From NCBI GenBank assembly GCA_027575765.1, contig JANBPT010000530.1:1-32064 (forward strand): DNA of 32,064 nucleotides, read 5' to 3'. The notes beneath the pieces were generated by a model that was not told the origin of the DNA, did not search any database, and saw only the letters and a program-made list of their open reading frames with translations. The stretch's first letter is position 1, and each line of letters starts with the position of its first letter. The position numbers and the translations under genes were made by a program. This stretch comes from Tieghemiomyces parasiticus. Lineage: Eukaryota; Kickxellomycota; Dimargaritomycetes; Dimargaritales; Dimargaritaceae. Shown here one piece after another: positions 18,688 to 30,624 of this stretch.

Positions 18688-21600
18688 CGCTGACGTAGCC
18701 AAACGGATCAACCGGCGAGCCGCAGGTGATGCGTGGGGGATGCAGCAGGAAATTTATGCGCTGCTAACGTGCTGCGTCAGCAGGCTGGAGGGGACGTGGC
18801 GTCTTTTAGGTGATGTGCAGAGGATTTGGTGGGCCGCGGCGGAAGCCTGGGGGGAGAGAATGCGGTCAAGAGGGATACGCACAATGCAGAAAGTGGACCT
18901 AAAAAAATGTGCGTGCGCTTGGGCAGTGAGCCCGAGGCTGGAATATACAGAACAAAAATGTGTGGGCTGGTAAAGAGGATACGTTCAGCGGAACTGACGA
19001 CGACAACGTGGACGTTAAAGGCCGAAAAACAGGATAGAGAGAGGGAGGAAAGGATGGCCCTGCAAACAACCAACGGAAACACAAAAGAAACGCAGCGCAC
19101 GTATGAGCGTGCGAGAGACAATCAGAGGCGAGGTGTAAGGGTGAAATCCTAGCGTCAAGTGGCGAATGATTGCGCGGGATAAGGTCGCCAGCAATAGGTC
19201 GACGAAAGGGGCCCGCGGGGGGTTTAGGTGGTCGACTGTGGAGTGGACGAGCGCCTGCTGCCTACGAAACTAGAACCGCGGTCAGGTCAAACTAGGGGGG
19301 GAGGCTGATGAAAAGGGCAGTCTTGGTGAGTGATTTGTAGCTGGCAGGGAGTAGGTGTTAAGGAGGGCAGGGCGATACGGCGGTTGTGGGAAGTGAAGGT
19401 CGGCGCGTCTTGGCTCAGACACCATCAAGGGTCCAACCTAGGAGCGGGGTGGCTAGTTTATAAAAATTCCGGAACTAGGGGAAGACCCAGGGGCGTGGTG
19501 GGGATTGGTGGAATTACGTGGAGTCGGAGTCAGGAAAATGTACTGGCAGCGGGTGGGAAATCTGTCTTGCGACGTCTGGGTAAGTGGAAGACTCGTCGTC
19601 TCCTTACGTTGGGGTCGGGAGCGCTACAGCTGGACGGGTGGAGCCGAGAGACCTAGAGTAGATAGGCAAGGGGTTGTCTGCAGATGCCTGTATAGCACGC
19701 CTTTGGTACCGTATGTTTTACGCAGTCTATCTGGATCCTCGTATCCCCGGGTATATGTCGATCTGCTCCACGGCGCCATCAATAGTGACAGTCAAGGAGA
19801 GGAGGCAAGAGGGAGGGGCAGCGATAATTGTGACTGGGGGGGGGCAGGGAGTGACAATGCGTCATGAGCTGGGACGTCACGCACGACATGGAGAGGGCGG
19901 ATACTAGAATATAACAAGCCCAATTACATCTGCTGACGACATTTGGGAGTTAAAAGATATATCCAAGGTAGCCCATACTGGTTTGTACACCTGCTTAGCT
20001 CTCTTCGTAGGCCTTGGCTACGGTTGGTATCGTCCCGAGTGCACCCAATCGGAGATGGACCAGCGGTGGGTCGACCGCTGCAGTGAACCCGCACGTAGCC
20101 CACGATCCATATCTCCCACTATCCCGGCCGCCGGGGTTAAGTGCATGGCAATCTACCCTAGCATAGCCCTGTTTGCGAAGAGATAATACCCTGCATAGCA
20201 TAGACCCCAACGGACATTGGGAAGGCGTTGTCTGCGCACCACGGCTAACGGCGTGTCCCATGCCGCGCAACGGAGTATAGACTTGGCCATCAGAGGATGC
20301 GGTCGAGCTCCATCGTAACTGAACCGAGGAAATCTGGTCGCTTACGGTCGCCGCGGGCGTCTAAAGCTGTGACCAAATGGAAACGCCGGCCGCCCCCTAT
20401 AGCGCGGTAGGCTCTATGAAAGGCTCGGCCAGACGGCACCAGCAATGGTAGGGGTATGGAATGTACGATGGGCCTGCAATTTGCTTTCCACTGGGATCGT
20501 GGGGGGGGGGTGTGTGCGGTTAAGACTGGAATGCTGGGTGGGTGGGTGGGTGGGGGGTCGAATGAATACCCTCTAGACTGTTAGCCACGTTGTAAGGGGT
20601 CTGAAAGCGTGGAGTGGTGGGAATTGTCAGCAGAGAATGTTTACAAGCTTACATGCCAGCCCTACAAGATCTGTGGGGGGGTATATTCGTGTACATTAAG
20701 AACCAGTTGCAGTCCCATACGGCAGGATTCTGGGACTTGGTTATGAAAACCCGCGCTTGTTGCCGGGTCTGGTAGGCAATGGCGTACGGATACTCGATGT
20801 CACTGATCAATATCTCAATTTCATAATTTATACCATCACACGCACATAGCTCCTCCTAGCAGTAATGGTGAGAACTCTGAACTATTTGGCGTGTCATCCT
20901 ATCGATCACGGCCAACGGCACTCGAAATAATACTCACTTGCATAGGTACGGCGGACCAAAAGTTTAATAAAAGACCTGTAGAATCAGCCGTGACATGCGT
21001 CTCTGGACCCGTATTGCTTCAGCGTACCAATGCTCCGTGAGCGAGGGTATATATTAAATCAAGTATATTCGCCCAGATGTAAAAAGGAGGTGGAACACTA
21101 TACCACTCAGTCGGAGTCCGAAGGCACATCGGTTATGTTGACTACACATTCGTATCTGAGCTATTGGCGGAAAGGGTGGCCATGCGCGGTGCGCGCCGTC
21201 GGGTTTACATGTATTTAATTTTTCTACCAGGACCCCTCGATCTAACGAATGAATACCAGAAGGTATCCGTGAACGGGGAATTTAGGAATGGATAACCGTC
21301 TGGCCACTTGACATGTTATATAGGTTATAGTTGGGTAGGAGGTTGATCCAAAATCAGTCTGTGGAACGGTAAAGTTGGGTACGCTGCTGGATCAGGAACG
21401 GTTTAGGCCAGACCGTGCTGATTACATTCCGATGATGACAATGTCATCGAGGCGGGGGGTTATTCCAGGGTACAAAGTACCGTCTAGTCGAATTTTACCC
21501 AATGATCATCTGGTATTCGTTTGGTAAAAGCCCCTATTCTCCCCCCCCCCACCTGGCGTCTGATGAGGGCCTGAGGCCGCGGGTCGGGCCGTTGGAAGGT

Positions 21601-22560
21601 AGACTACAGTACGAAGACGGGCATCGTCAGTTGCAAGTGCCCGTGAGACCAGCCGAAAAACATACATGCATGCACGGAATGTCCATCCATCAAGTGGTCG
21701 CATCTCTGCCCTACATACCATTAATGGGTCGTTCTCGCACTCGGCTGGCCAGTCGGATAACGGCTAACCCCAAAGGATATCTGGCTTGGCACCTAGGGTA
21801 GTATTGGGTCCTTGGTTGTGGGAATGTGACATAGCAAGGGAATACGATCCGTCATCGTTCTCAATAAAGAATCCAACTGCCTGCCACGGACGGACCTGTA
21901 GTTCATGACATAATTTACTTGAATTGGATAAAGCCTGCCGTTCAGATATACTGTTTGTTTTCTATTTTGATTGATCCTAACGTCCCTCCCGTTCGCAGTC
22001 CAGAACCTATACTCAAAGTGCCATGGCAGGCAGGTACGTAGGGGGTTCCCATCAAGCCAAAGGTAGGCGCACCCTGCTAGACCACGTTCGTTTTTGCAGC
22101 CTCTCAAGTATACCCTTCACGCGTAAAGTGCACCCTAATGGCATAACCCCCCCCCCTCCCAGTACCTCTGTCTGCCTAGCAGATCCTGCTGGACTAGGTA
22201 GTAGAGCAACTGGGACCGACAAGACGAGTATGAAGCCCTAGCTCGTTGCCAAGCTTCTCCGGCTATCTGCCAACCCAATTTAGCGTAAGCGTCAGTAGCA
22301 TTTTGACTCCCTCGTCACTCGCGCATCCTCCTCCTTCCCATTCTGCAGTACCCAGTTCGTATTGTCCTTGGCCTCTGCCATCTGCCATTTGCATTCCAGT
22401 CGCACGGAAGTCAGCTTTCCCGCACAGTATCAGCGCCATCCCAATACCTGTCTCCATTCGCCCGTTCATCTCATCCCAATGAACAGTCCCTCGAGCTTCT
22501 GAGACGTTTAATTCTACCCTCACTCCCAGTTCAAACACCTCTGCGTGCCATTCGCCCATC
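18688..22560. other. 3.9-kb divergent intergenic region, gene-poor
   Basis: Between the FetB-like start (-) and the VPS26 start (+). From 18.7 to about 19.6 kb it is purine-rich on the + strand, fitting a pyrimidine-rich leader for the minus-strand gene. From 20.6 to about 22.2 kb the GC content falls. It carries a 10-G run (20501-20510), the (GGGT)n motif, and 10-C runs at 21541-21550 and 22147-22156. From 22.25 kb it is pyrimidine-rich up to the VPS26 ATG. A minus-strand TTG-started frame at 21793-22107 (with LWLDGNPLRT and VYLNGRLYPIQVN) is protein-like but unsupported. No gene is called. Confidence 0.5.
20536..20557 (+). repeat. (GGGT)4-GGGGGG, strong G-quadruplex motif
   Basis: Four GGGT units in tandem followed by six G. 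Single-T loops between G triplets are the classic arrangement for a very stable parallel quadruplex. A 10-G run lies 26 bp upstream. Confidence 0.8.
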
Positions 22561-24656
22561 ATGTCTGTCGCTGTAAGTGCCCATCCTGTGCCAGGCCTTA
22601 GGCTGGCTGTAGCATTCGGGACCGAATTCTCAAGTCTCGTCACATCACGCATGCGCTGCCAGCGATAACACCAAGCACGGTACTAACCTCATACTGAATA
22701 CTGGCCGCTCTCAACGCCGCCAAATACCATATACTTATCCCTATTACAGAGCCTGTTCGGGTTCGGCTCACCCGCTGACGTCCAAATCCTCTTCACTAGC
22801 CAGCAAGAACGGCAAATGGTCGACGTGCGCGTCGATAAGGACCGTCGGGAAAAGATGCCGCTCTACTTTGACGGCGAATCCGTCACGGGCAAGGTGAGTT
22901 TCCCCTCTTCACCACCAAGTCGTGTAGAACCAGGTCACCTTCACGAAGTATGGGCGGCACGGTGAGGAAGGCTAACTCTACGGCTTTCGAATGCGCGCTC
23001 CCTTCCGCTTTAACCCCTCACCTTTCTACAGGTAGTCATTCGCGTCAAGGACGGAAAGCGGCTCGAGCACAACGGGATTAAAGTGGAGTTTGTGGGTGCC
23101 ATTGGTAAGTGCATTGGGCAGATAGAGGGGAAGGGGAGCCCTGGCAAATAGTCCATAGATCCCGTCACACCAGCACTTCATGGGTCCCTCTAGCCGTATC
23201 CCAAGGCGACGCCCGTTCCACCGGATACCTTATACTCACCGGTGCACCCGAGTACCTCGTTCCGCCTCCCACCCACCCCTTCAGAACTCTTCTACGACCG
23301 GGGCAACAAATATGAGTTCACTTCGCTAGCCCAGGAACTTGCAGTACCCGGTGAGATGCGCCAAAACACCAACTTTGAATTTGAATTTAAGAATGTCGAG
23401 AAGCAGTTTGAAAGCTACCACGGCATTAATGTTAAGCTAAGGTAAGTACTGCCGACTGATTGCGGTTGTAATAGTGCGGTCCGGACAGGCGAGTATCGAA
23501 TAATGTGAAAGGCTTTCACTTGGTAGCCACGCGCCTCATCCCAATTTTCAACGCCTGCCCCCTCCCCTCCACTTCCCCTTTGTATTATTACCCGCGGCGC
23601 GTACCCAGATATTTTGTGCGGGTCACGGTGGCCCGGCGGTTCGGCGACCTCATCAAGGAACGCGACCTGTGGGTGTACTCGTACCGCATGCCCCCGGAGA
23701 TCAACAACTCAATCAAGATGGAAGTGGGTATCGAGGACTGCCTCCACATTGAGTTTGAGTACAATAAGTCCAAGTACAGCCTCAAGGATGTAATTGTGGG
23801 CAAGATTTATTTCCTCCTGGTGCGTATTAAGATCAAGCACATGGAGTTGTCCATCATCCGCCGCGAGACTACCGGCGCTGCGCCTAACCAGTACAACGAG
23901 AGCGAGACGATTACCAAGTTTGAGATTATGGACGGGGCACCCGTGCGAGGTAAGTGAACGTCAAGACAACGGGATAAAGCCAATGATGGGGAGGTGAAGC
24001 AAAAGAAGAAGGTTGAACGCCTTCTCAGCTTCCATCTTTGTGTTTTACACGTTCGCGCCCGCCTAACATCTTCTGTGGGTTTATTTATCTATCCTTGCTA
24101 CTCACCCTACTCTCCTTCACCATCTAACTATCCAGGCGAGACCATCCCGATTCGCCTGTTCCTGGGAGGTTTTGAGCTGACCCCGACCTACCGTGATGTG
24201 AACAAGAAGTTCTCGACGCGTTACTACCTCAACTTGGTCCTCATTGACGAGGAAAATCGGCGGTACTTTAAGCAGCAGGAGATTACCATCTTCCGTAAAC
24301 CTGAAGGCCAGATTGTAGACGATGACGAGGAAGCGGAGCAGGCCCAACAGCAGCAGCAGCAACAGCAAACCCAACGTGCCGCCCACCGGGAACCTCTTCC
24401 CTCCGTGTCCTCGTTCCGCGGGAACGACTCGGAGGCCCGGGGTGGCAACCACGGTACTACTACTACTTCGGGGGCGTCCGCGGACCACCGGAATGACGAA
24501 CCACTAGAGGGGGAGAGCGACCCGCCCGCCCGGGCCCGGTCCCCCCTGCCGAGCCGGGACCCCCTGGGAAACGACCCTAATACGTCAGCCGCCGCAGGAT
24601 ATCAGAACTCCATGTCACCTGCGACCACGACGACGGGCCCCATGGCCGAGTTTTAG
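22561..24656 (+). CDS. VPS26: retromer subunit Vps26, 6 exons
   Basis: The exons are 22561-22572, 22750-22893, 23032-23104, 23285-23441, 23609-23949 and 24136-24656, all with GT/AG borders and consistent phases, giving 415 residues. Exon 1 encodes only MSVA. Exon 2 starts [13 protein letters not shown], the standard Vps26 N-terminus. Arrestin-fold signatures follow: [104 protein letters not shown] and [28 protein letters not shown]. Vps26 binds Vps35 in the retromer, which recycles cargo from endosomes to the Golgi or surface. The conserved part ends near residue 300; a 115-residue tail with a Q8 run (313-320) and Pro/Ser/Asp-rich sequence follows and looks disordered. Introns are 138-186 nt. 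Confidence 0.97.
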
Positions 24657-25633
24657 TCTTCCCTCTCTCCCCCACCCACCCTCCCTCCCTCTCTTTCTCC
24701 CCCCATGGGTGCATGGCACCTGCCTTGTTAATGAGGTGGTATCTCTGTTCGAGACCATGGCCTCCTCCTCCATATACCTTGAACCACACACCCGTGCCAC
24801 CGCTTCGTTACTTTCACCCCTCATCAACAACCATCATTGGTCTTCTTTTTTTATTACTATATATGTATCGGTCTATCCTCACCTCCACGGATCATTGGCA
24901 CGTTTTTTTTTGTTGCCACTAGCCCAAATCTCTTAGCGTTCGCAGTAACGCCGTGCTATAAATCTTTATGCTTATATGATTTGGGAAATGGGCGGAACGC
25001 GAATCTGTCGATCCGTACCATATGTTGGTTACCAAACAAGTGGCTGTTACAGGCACCACCAGGCGAGATACCAAGGTAACAGTGGGCTAGTAGAGTAATA
25101 CGATACGTCTTTATATATATAATAAGCAATGATGGACGATACACTGAACGACTCGGAAGGTCAAGTAAACAGAGTGGGGGAGCTAGAGCACAGTAGATCC
25201 AGCCTTCAACGATTAGAAAAGGAAAATATGTGTAACGATTGGTTAGATATCTGAGCAATGGATAACAGGAAGGGCATTAGTGACAAATGAACTTAAAAAA
25301 AAGGGTGAACAACATGGATTAACAGACGCGAGCGAGCGAATCTAGATGTGAAAATTAAAAAACTGGGGGAGTAGTCGAGGGTGGTTTCTACATGGCATTG
25401 TACAGGATGGGCTGAAGGAGAACCGGAAAAGTGAGGACGAATGGCTGGGGTTCGCCGGAATTAGAGGGTAACAGGTAATCGGTTAAGGGTTGATCAAGCT
25501 AGAAGACGGATATCGGCAGATCGAGTTGAGCTACAAAGACAGGCACACTTCCCTGGCGCGTCAATCCGGTAACAACGGTAAGAGTGGGGGTGGGCCAACC
25601 CGCCAACCCTACAGCGGGATTGGGCTCAGACAC
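24657..25633. other. convergent intergenic region between VPS26 and ATE1
   Basis: It starts with a C/T-rich stretch after the VPS26 stop. AT-rich patches occur at 24842-24870 and 25111-25124 (tatatatataataa), where the two transcripts probably end. No gene or RNA is seen. Confidence 0.45.
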
Positions 25634-27469
25634 TTAGCGGCTAACAATAGATACTCCGCGTTTGGAAAGCTCAGCATCATCCAGCTGTGAAAACTCGGCA
25701 TAACCACGGTAGAATTCCTCCTCCTCCTCATCTTCGCCCATATCGTCCCCGTTATCGCCATCCTCCTCGTCGTCGTTACTAGGGGAAGGAATGGTCACGG
25801 CGAGGCTGCCGAGTACGGCCCTGTACTTGCGGCGCACGCAATCGGTGACCTCCACAATCAGAGTGGCAGCAAGTTCGTGGCCGACAACCTGGTAATACTG
25901 GACCAACTTGAACCGGAGAAGGGGGAAACTACAAAGCGCGAATCGGGCTGGGTAGATATGGTCGCCGCATTTGACATTAACGGCATCCCACACTTCGGCG
26001 GGCATCTCGGCCGGGGGGACCGAGCCCAAGGCCGGGAGCCCCAGGTGCCGGCTAATGTCGGCGGTCACCAGACGCTTGCTTGGGTAGGCCGGGTCCTGCG
26101 GGGTGCGGAGGTACCAGGGAATCAGGGATCGGGCAGCTGGGGCGGAGTCCAATGCTGACGGGTGTGGGATGGATACGGGCACGAGCGAGGTGTGCGCGCA
26201 GCGGTCAAGGATGGGAGCAGCATCAGCGTAGTCCACCCAGGCGAAAGTGACAGGGTCCAGCAGCTGGGAGGGCCGTAGCAGATCGCCCTTGTACTGCATC
26301 TTGGGGCAGGCGTGAATATAGTACCCCATGGTGTAGTAGCGTAACGCGCGCAAGGCTACCGGGTAGGTCTCTCGTAGACGCCGGGTGAACATGGCCTCCC
26401 GGATGGACGAGTACTTGCCCAGGTTTAGGTGCTCATAGGCCGGTTCATAAAACAGGTAGACTGAGGACACGGATGTGGGCAGAATGTCAATGACGCCCAC
26501 GGCAATCAAGACCCCGTCCAGCCTGTACTGTTGGTGGTAGGTGCCATAGGCGGTCACCCCGGCCAGGTCGGCGGAGAGGGCCGAGCCAACCATGGTGGGG
26601 CCGAAATCGGGAGTCACCGTAAAGGAGGATGGGGTGGACCCGAAGCTGTGGTGGGTTCCAGACGGGGGCGACAGTTCGTCATCTGAGTCAGCAGGGTCAG
26701 CCGAGACGTAGGGCCACTCGGCAGCGGGCAGGTGGGCGGGATACAGGGCGTCGACGGGTAAGGAGCCATCGAAGGGCTCAAGCTTAAGTGGACTCGCCAC
26801 CAGAAAACGGGTGTAGCCGTCGGGACCCCGGCGGGAGGGGTCGTCGTTGTGTACGTGCTTCTGGTAGCGAAGGTACACGTCGTATGATTCGGCCTCGTAC
26901 CGGGCCGGCACGGTTTCCACGGTCAAGCGCTGCAGAATGTCAGGGTTCTTGGTGTAGTCACTGCCGTCCAGGACACATTGGTCAAATGTGGGGTACTGAC
27001 GCATGTACATATTGTTGGGGTCTACACCGCGCTCGCGCCGGGGCGGGAGGCTGCCCAGCGGGAGGGGGCCTGTGGGGAGTGGTGGGCGACGGGCAACACT
27101 GAACGCGCTGCTCTTAGCGGGCGGAGTGCGCAGAAAACGGTTGACCCGGTTGACTGTGCGGCGGTTGGAGCGCGAGGGTCGGTACTGGTCGACACGCAGA
27201 CGGATAGCGTAGGGGTTGCAGCAGGAGTTGAACGTGTCCCGCCGATACAGGGACTGGCCCGACCGCCGCCAATTACGGTTAACTAGGGTCTGGTAGTCGT
27301 GAGCGGTGAGACTGTTGGCGTGCATAATGTACTGGCTATAAGAACGGTTCGGGGTCGAATAACTGCACTTGTCGTACTGGTACCATTCGCCAGGGATGAC
27401 CTCGCTGGACGGGAGGGGTGGCGATCCCTGGCGGGTTGAAAGTGGGGCGGGAGGTGGGTTTTGAGTCAT
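25634..27469 (-). CDS. ATE1: arginyl-tRNA-protein transferase
   Basis: 611 residues, single exon. The ATG at 27469 (MTQNPPPAP) is used, since upstream in-frame starts are only GTG. The enzyme moves arginine from Arg-tRNA to N-terminal Asp/Glu or oxidised Cys of proteins, marking them for the Arg/N-degron pathway. The N-terminal domain has C35-S-Y-S38, then LTAHDYQTLVNRNWRRSG and the Cys pair C83-C84 in NSCCNPYAIRLR. The C-terminal transferase domain has YDVYLRYQKHVH, YTRFLV, DGVLIAVGVIDILPTSVSSVY, HLNLGKYSSIREA and YTMGYYIHACPKMQYKG. Odd points: mouse and yeast ATE1 have CGYC where this has CSYS, so one of four N-terminal metal/Fe-S-binding cysteines is absent. The C-terminus ends in an acidic DDEEDGDNGDD / EDEEEEE tail. 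Yeast Ate1 is 503 residues. Confidence 0.96.
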   Translation of the reverse strand: MTQNPPPAPLSTRQGSPPLPSSEVIPGEWYQYDKCSYSTPNRSYSQYIMHANSLTAHDYQTLVNRNWRRSGQSLYRRDTFNSCCNPYAIRLRVDQYRPSRSNRRTVNRVNRFLRTPPAKSSAFSVARRPPLPTGPLPLGSLPPRRERGVDPNNMYMRQYPTFDQCVLDGSDYTKNPDILQRLTVETVPARYEAESYDVYLRYQKHVHNDDPSRRGPDGYTRFLVASPLKLEPFDGSLPVDALYPAHLPAAEWPYVSADPADSDDELSPPSGTHHSFGSTPSSFTVTPDFGPTMVGSALSADLAGVTAYGTYHQQYRLDGVLIAVGVIDILPTSVSSVYLFYEPAYEHLNLGKYSSIREAMFTRRLRETYPVALRALRYYTMGYYIHACPKMQYKGDLLRPSQLLDPVTFAWVDYADAAPILDRCAHTSLVPVSIPHPSALDSAPAARSLIPWYLRTPQDPAYPSKRLVTADISRHLGLPALGSVPPAEMPAEVWDAVNVKCGDHIYPARFALCSFPLLRFKLVQYYQVVGHELAATLIVEVTDCVRRKYRAVLGSLAVTIPSPSNDDEEDGDNGDDMGEDEEEEEFYRGYAEFSQLDDAELSKRGVSIVSR

Positions 27470-29253
27470 GGTGTACGGTTCGGGGGTATTGGCTTTGGCG
27501 GCTGGTGGTCGGAGGAAAGTGGGAGGTGGCGAGCCAAATGGTTTGCACGCGAAGACCACGGTACGCAGGTAAAGTGGGGCTTGACAAGGGAAGTCACAGT
27601 GCGGACGGGGGACAACAGGGGAACTAGGATAATGGCTGGGCCGATATGGGTGACTAGCGGGGGGAAGGGTGAGACACGAAGGCCAGACGAGGCCGTAGCG
27701 AGCCCTTAGAGGGAAAGGGAAGGAGCTGAGGATCGAAAAACTGTAGCAGTACTGAACAAGGCTAAAGCCCAGAGGCCTTAAAACTATCCGACCAGTCAGA
27801 ATACGCGACGGAACGTTTTATCTGGCACGGGGTACCAGGCGCATTTTTGTGTGCGTTTTCGTGCGTGGTAGGAGGAGGAGGCAAGTGTGGAGAATAGTGA
27901 GGGGGGTAGCAAAGATGTTAGCGGTATATCAGAGTTAAGTGAAAAAGGGCAATATTCAAAAATGACAAATAGGTTTAAGGAAGAAAGGTGTGGCAATCAC
28001 AAAGACCATTCACTGGATGGTTAGTGGAAAAAAAAAAAGGCTCCAGCCGATGGGCGTCACCCAGGAAGGGGGGAATCAGGTGGGTTTAAATACGCCGTGG
28101 TGGCGGCTGCCGCTGTAGAGTGAGGGGTTGAAGCGAGAAAGGGGAGGAGGGCATTGGATCTGTACCACGCAGTGAATGCGGGGCGGACAGAAGTCCGTCC
28201 TTCTCCCCTCCCCCTTACTCCCCCCCTGCTAACTGGCGCGCGTACCTCATCCGCCTCCACCGCCCTCGGTGTGTATAGGCGATACGGTAGGGGGGGGACT
28301 CTGACCTAGCATGCATAGCGCCAAGCTATTTGGAGTGCATTCAATCGACCGGATATTTTACAGACCCACCGGGCATACATCACTAAACGTCAGGCTGGAG
28401 AGGCCCTAGACGCGCCGGACGCATTGAACTTGCGGTGCCGCCAGCCCCCGCCTGCCTCTCAGACTGCGGGTGGGGAAACCGGTTTACGCAACGCAAGTTA
28501 AACTGATGCAATCAATCCGAAGGACGTTGCAGTTGGCGGACCCCATCGGACACACAGAGGGTGGCAAAGCGGGTTGTGCCATGGGTATCTAGACTTACCT
28601 ACAAGCCGGCAGGCCGTGCAGCGATGGGCGGGGGCGGTAAACGAGATTTCTTCGGATACGGGAAGGGTCGGCAACAATAAGCGAATTGGAAGGCCAGGGG
28701 GGGAAAGCAGGGCGTCGACGAGGAGTCTAGGGAGAGAGTGGAAGGCACGGTGTGGGACGGCGGTGGCGATGCAGTCGGGTCACTTGCGGAAGCTGGTCAC
28801 CTGAGGTGGGATGGCGAGCCCGAGACTGGCAGGGCAATGAAGCATACAGGAGCTGTAAGGGCGAGACAACAGGCAGAGGAGGGAGTAGAAGGTCCACGTT
28901 AGAATTGGCCAGGGAGGGCAGTGGGCCAATCCATGGGAAGGAGCAGGAAACATGGCAGGTATATATATGGCGCCAGCTGCATAGAAGTGGGGGGGCTGGT
29001 CTCCATCGGCAGCATGGATGAGGAGGGGTGGGCAGGCCCGCCAGCGGAGTCTGAATTATCACTACTCGCTAGACCGACGACGATTGGTCGCCGCGGTAAC
29101 TGCAGGGGGAGGCAAGTCGGCCATCGAGTGTAGAAGCGGGTTCCGACTGCGAGCAGGGAGTTTGGAGGCTAGGCGGAAACTGAGAGAGGACCTACCTCTA
29201 GCAAAAAAAGGGGGGACTACGTTGCCCTCAAGGAGAGCGGTTCGCTGGCGAGC

Positions 29254-29282
29254 GGGCAGAAGGGCAGGGCAGGGCAGGGCGG
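29254..29282 (+). repeat. AGGGC tandem repeat, G-quadruplex-capable
   Basis: Four perfect AGGGC units at 29261-29280, preceded by GGGCAGA and followed by GG, giving five G triplets in 26 bases. Confidence 0.7.
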
Positions 29283-30610
29283 TTGGCTACGTTGGTGATA
29301 TGGCGGCGGGTCATTGGCGTAGAAAAAATCGTCAAGCGGGGTGGGCCACGGTGTCAAATGTACAAGCGAGGTGGGGTGAGGTGAGGTCATGGCGATGAGA
29401 TCAAGGCGGCGGTAACTTAGTTAGACATAGAGTTAGGTCAGGCGGCTAGGTTGAGGCGAGAGGCGAGCACGAAGTCAATCCAGATGCAAGCAGCTGAAGT
29501 CTGCCCCTGGCCTACGCCGCAAGGGGCGTGTAGTAAACACGGCGCCCGGGCGTTGGCCACAGTAGATAGCCTGGGGGAGGAACAATGGGGATGGTGGATA
29601 ATGTACAGGGTAACGCGGCGACGTGCCAGGTGGCGCTCTGAAAGGTGAGTCGCAGGCAGAGGAAATAGGGGCAGACGGGAAGCTGGAGCCGGGCCATGAC
29701 GACATCGCTAGTGCTGGCGAGTGTCGTCGAGCTACGAGGCACCGGGCCCTAACGCCGTCGTCGACTAGTGTACCCACTCACTATCTACTTTCCCGCCCTA
29801 CCCGTTTCAGTGAGCTTGAACAAATCGTAACGAAAGCAAACCACCATAAAAACGGGCGGAGGAAAAGCGAGTATTGATGGACAGTGGTGAAGCGTGGAAG
29901 AACACAAGGTCGATCTAGTCGTGCGGCCGGGCCATGCACAGCCTGCTCCTCGAGCGCGCCGCGTGGTCCACCAGCCTCACACTCCACATCGGCCGCAACC
30001 GACACTGTGGGTGGGAGTCGAGGGATCTCCGCCAGATGGCTTGGCTAGCGAATATAGTGGCATAGTGGGAGAGGGGCCGCCAGGAGGTGGCTTGAGGGCA
30101 CCAGGCAGTAGTGCCGCTTGGGGGGGAGTAGCCACTTACCAGTCCAGGCAAACCTTGGATCGCTGCGAAGGAACGGGGGGAGGGCACACGGTGAGCTTTA
30201 GCTGATATGGGTCTGAGAGCGGGTAGTGCAAAGTAACCTGATGGCCTGATAAAGAGGCCGTGGGCAAAAATACAGTGTATGTATTCGTAATCGGGCCAAT
30301 ATGGGGGGGGGTTCAAGTGCGGCTGCGGGATCTTCCCTGGGTGGACAGAGAAGATGAGCGGGTCAGGTGCGGCTTGGCTGTGGGTGGTACCAGCGTGGTG
30401 CGTGGACAACTGTGGGGTAAAAAAAGGTGGAGTAGAAGAGAAGGGATGGACCAGAATTGCGAGGGAAGGGCGTGCCACGAGGGAGGGGGTGCGGAGGGCT
30501 GTGGAGGTAGTTAGAGCAATTGGTGGGGGCCAACTGAGTACAAAGAAATCTTGAGGATAGTCGGGGCAATAGCGCTGGGGATGACAGTCGAGAGCACCGC
30601 GGAGCTCTCT

Positions 30611-30624
30611 CTCTATATATAGAG
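30611..30624. promoter_or_regulatory. 14-bp perfect palindrome with TATA core
   Basis: CTCTATATATAGAG reads the same on both strands and contains TATATATA. It could be a TATA box in either direction. No gene start that I can support lies near it, so its use is unknown. Confidence 0.3.

Noticed and set aside
18777..19121. 114-codon minus-strand hydrophobic frame upstream of the FetB-like gene
   Set aside because: It starts only from TTG, and the C/T-rich leader alone produces Ser/Leu/Phe-rich product. No homology is recognised.
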